Source: Candidatus Poribacteria bacterium (GTDB lineage Bacteria; Poribacteria; WGA-4E; WGA-3G). From it: a stretch of DNA of 64,000 nucleotides. The stretch covers positions 1-64,000 of the forward strand of contig PYJA01000021.1 in the NCBI GenBank assembly GCA_003635185.1, given 5' to 3'. Shown here piece after piece: positions 62,358 through 64,000 of the stretch; positions within the stretch are counted from its first letter, which is position 1, and each line of letters begins with the position of its first letter. A program made the translations under genes and the position numbers. The notes beneath the pieces were generated by a model that made no database searches, was not told the DNA's origin, and saw nothing but the letters and a program-made list of their open reading frames with translations.

Positions 62358-63746
62358 TCACTCCGCAATACAGTAGAGATACTTGCTTCCGCGCAAATAT
62401 AATTCCGAACCGACAATTGCAGGAGACGCATTGAAACTATCGTCAAGTCTATTTGTCACCAGAATTTCAAATTCAGGGCCGTGTTGAACGACAGCTACAG
62501 CACCGTTACGGCTTGCGACATAGACTCGGTCAGCAGCCCCAACGATTGAAGCGTAGATGCCAGATATGCCATTTAATCTCTGAGGTCCATAGTGCAGCGT
62601 GCCTGTTATTCTATCAATAGCTGAGATAAGATTATTACCTTTGAGGAAGTATATAATATCACGGTGCAGGAGTGGTGACGGCACATAAGGTGTGTCGCGG
62701 TTGTATTCCCAAGCAATAGCTTCCTCGGATCCGGTAATGTCGCCCATAGCGTTTGCAAGATTAACGGCTTGCAATGCAGCACCCCTGAAACCGCTGATTA
62801 GGTAAACTAATTCACCGGCAGCGACAGGTGAGGGAATAACATTTCCTGTCATACCACCACATTCCCACAAAACTTCACCGGTTTCTAAATCATAACTACG
62901 CGACCTATTTGTAGCAGGAACAATAACTTGTGCTTTTCCGTTATGTTCCACTATAATAGGCGATGTCCACGAGGTGCGTTCATCACGGTCCATTTTCCAT
63001 AGTTCATCGCCAGTTCGTTTATCAAGTGCAATGATAAAAGAAGGCCCCTCATGGTCTTGCAAGATAACAATCGTATTGCCGTGGATAATAGGACAGCTGC
63101 CTTCACCAAAGGTATTCCTTTTGTACATTTGCCCAATATCCTTTTCCCACTTGATGTTTCCTTTCATATCCAAACAGTAAAGTCCGCGAGAACCAAAATA
63201 TGCATAGATGTGTTCACCATCTGTTACAGGGGAATTGGAAGCAAAACTTGCAGTGTCGTGGATACCTTCATGTGGTTTCGTCTCTCGTAACGTTTTTTGC
63301 CACGCAATGCTGCCATCACTTCGGTTGAGCGCAAGCAGTTCAAACTTATACGGAGGATAGGTTCTGTTTCTGCCGCGTCTCCTTCCACGTCGGGATTCTT
63401 CGGGTGGATTCTCTGCTTCCGTGGTCTCAGTTTGCGTTTCGGGCATTTCACCTTTAATGGCTGTTTGAATAAAGATTTTATCTTCCCAGATAATTGGTGT
63501 AGCATGCCCCATTCCAGGAATAGGAACTTTCCATTTGATGTTTTCAGTTTCACTCCAGGTCGTTGGCGGATTTGCATTAACGGCGGCACCAGTTGTAATA
63601 GGGCCGCGCCAATGATGCCAATTTTTTTCAAAATTAGAGGTTTGTTCAGTCTTAGTTCCGTGATGATCAGCAGTCGTTTTTAAAGTAAACGTTGTGAACA
63701 CTGCTAAAGCACAGATACATATTGTCAAGAATGCGAATTTTTTCAT
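62358..63746 (-). CDS. PQQ-type beta-propeller protein (BamB-like)
   Basis: The 462-residue protein has a signal (MKKFAFLTICICALAVFTTF) and a beta-propeller with PQQ-enzyme-type repeats: WRGPITTGAAVNANPPTTWS, GDELWKMDRDERTSW, SYDLETGEVLWECGG, and the end ASPAIVGSELYLRGSKYLYCIAE. It is probably a secreted, non-enzymatic or quinoprotein-like protein. The start at 63746 is chosen because AAGGAATTAAG precedes it. The insertion TQTETTEAENPPEESRRGRR (about 110-130) is low complexity. A paralogue lies just upstream on the same strand. Confidence 0.85.
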   Translation of the reverse strand: MKKFAFLTICICALAVFTTFTLKTTADHHGTKTEQTSNFEKNWHHWRGPITTGAAVNANPPTTWSETENIKWKVPIPGMGHATPIIWEDKIFIQTAIKGEMPETQTETTEAENPPEESRRGRRRGRNRTYPPYKFELLALNRSDGSIAWQKTLRETKPHEGIHDTASFASNSPVTDGEHIYAYFGSRGLYCLDMKGNIKWEKDIGQMYKRNTFGEGSCPIIHGNTIVILQDHEGPSFIIALDKRTGDELWKMDRDERTSWTSPIIVEHNGKAQVIVPATNRSRSYDLETGEVLWECGGMTGNVIPSPVAAGELVYLISGFRGAALQAVNLANAMGDITGSEEAIAWEYNRDTPYVPSPLLHRDIIYFLKGNNLISAIDRITGTLHYGPQRLNGISGIYASIVGAADRVYVASRNGAVAVVQHGPEFEILVTNRLDDSFNASPAIVGSELYLRGSKYLYCIAE

Positions 63747-63790
63747 TATCTTAATTCCTTCTTTCTTAGTTGAGTAAGTTGCATAAGTGA

Positions 63791-64000
63791 TTATTCTGCT
63801 ATACAATATAGATGTTTAGTTCCTCGCAGATATAGTTCTGACCCGACAATTGCAGGTGATGCGTTGAAACTATCGTTAAGGTGATTCAGGGCAATTACTT
63901 CAAGTGCAGGCCCGTCTTTTAAAACAGCTACATTTCCGTCTCGCCCTGCAATATACACACGACCTGCCGCGCCCACAATAGATGCATATACATTGGATAC
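63791..64000 (-). CDS. PQQ-type beta-propeller protein, partial, upstream paralogue
   Basis: The 69 codons before the stop match the C-terminus of the downstream gene (ASIVGAAGRVYIAG, FNASPAIVGSELYLRGTKHL). The gene continues beyond the right edge of the window. The two are thus tandem copies. Confidence 0.8.
   Translation of the reverse strand, partial: VSNVYASIVGAAGRVYIAGRDGNVAVLKDGPALEVIALNHLNDSFNASPAIVGSELYLRGTKHLYCIAE

Overview
The window is a bacterial chromosome segment that I would place in or near Candidatus Poribacteria. This rests on content, not on a database match: a secreted dockerin-bearing protein whose C-terminal sorting domain contains NYPNPFNPETWIPY, two phytanoyl-CoA-dioxygenase-like proteins, a sulfatase, a Gfo/Idh/MocA oxidoreductase, AAA plus PD-(D/E)xK ATPases, and a high load of short palindromic repeats and MITEs. 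Genes mostly have good AGGAG-type ribosome sites, and a few use TTG or GTG starts.

Layout. 0-0.6 kb: a decayed IS200/IS605 element with an internally deleted TnpB. 0.6-6.1 kb: a bifunctional-nuclease (DUF151) gene, then three DNA methyltransferases and a methyltransferase-AlkB fusion, all on + (a DNA-modification island with no visible restriction nuclease). 6.3-13.4 kb: housekeeping (argD, lipoprotein, ispE, tRNA-Gln, L25, cell-wall amidase, GerMN protein, pth). 13.4-18.9 kb: D-serine dehydratase-like enzyme, PhyH protein, a TM2 protein and a Fic protein framed by 62-bp direct repeats, and an AlaC-like aminotransferase. 18.9-33.3 kb: sulfatase, endonuclease V, polyprenyl synthase, LacD-like aldolase, lptF/lptG, ICMT-like methylase, queG, a DUF1611 protein, rimI and an isochorismatase-like hydrolase. 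33.4-37.8 kb: a minus-strand XPB helicase, Bax1-type nuclease and AAA/PD-(D/E)xK gene set. 38.2-42.0 kb: a 1259-residue secreted beta-helix protein. 42.7-48 kb: hisZ-hisG-hisS, then a second AAA/PD-(D/E)xK gene overlapping the end of hisS. 48-58.6 kb: envelope and secreted proteins (phosphoesterase, coiled-coil membrane proteins, LamG, C-type-lectin lipoproteins, M48 protease), a decayed IS, a nested MITE and a pterin dehydratase. 58.7-61.2 kb: a four-repeat protein, a probable selenoprotein of the AhpD/CMD family read through an in-frame UGA, and an SDR dehydrogenase. 61.3-64 kb: inverted coiled-coil paralogues and two PQQ-type beta-propeller genes, the last cut by the window edge.

The observations I rate most highly are (1) the UGA at 60176-60178, which sits exactly where the second redox cysteine of the CxxC motif should be and is followed by a SECIS-like hairpin; (2) the island of three DNA methyltransferases beside a methyltransferase-AlkB fusion, which could write and erase or further process DNA methylation; (3) the bacterial XPB-Bax1 pair next to an AAA/nuclease gene; and (4) the Fic gene whose promoter-side palindrome array is duplicated on its far side, upstream of a TM2 gene. 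No CRISPR array, rRNA or complete transposase was seen.
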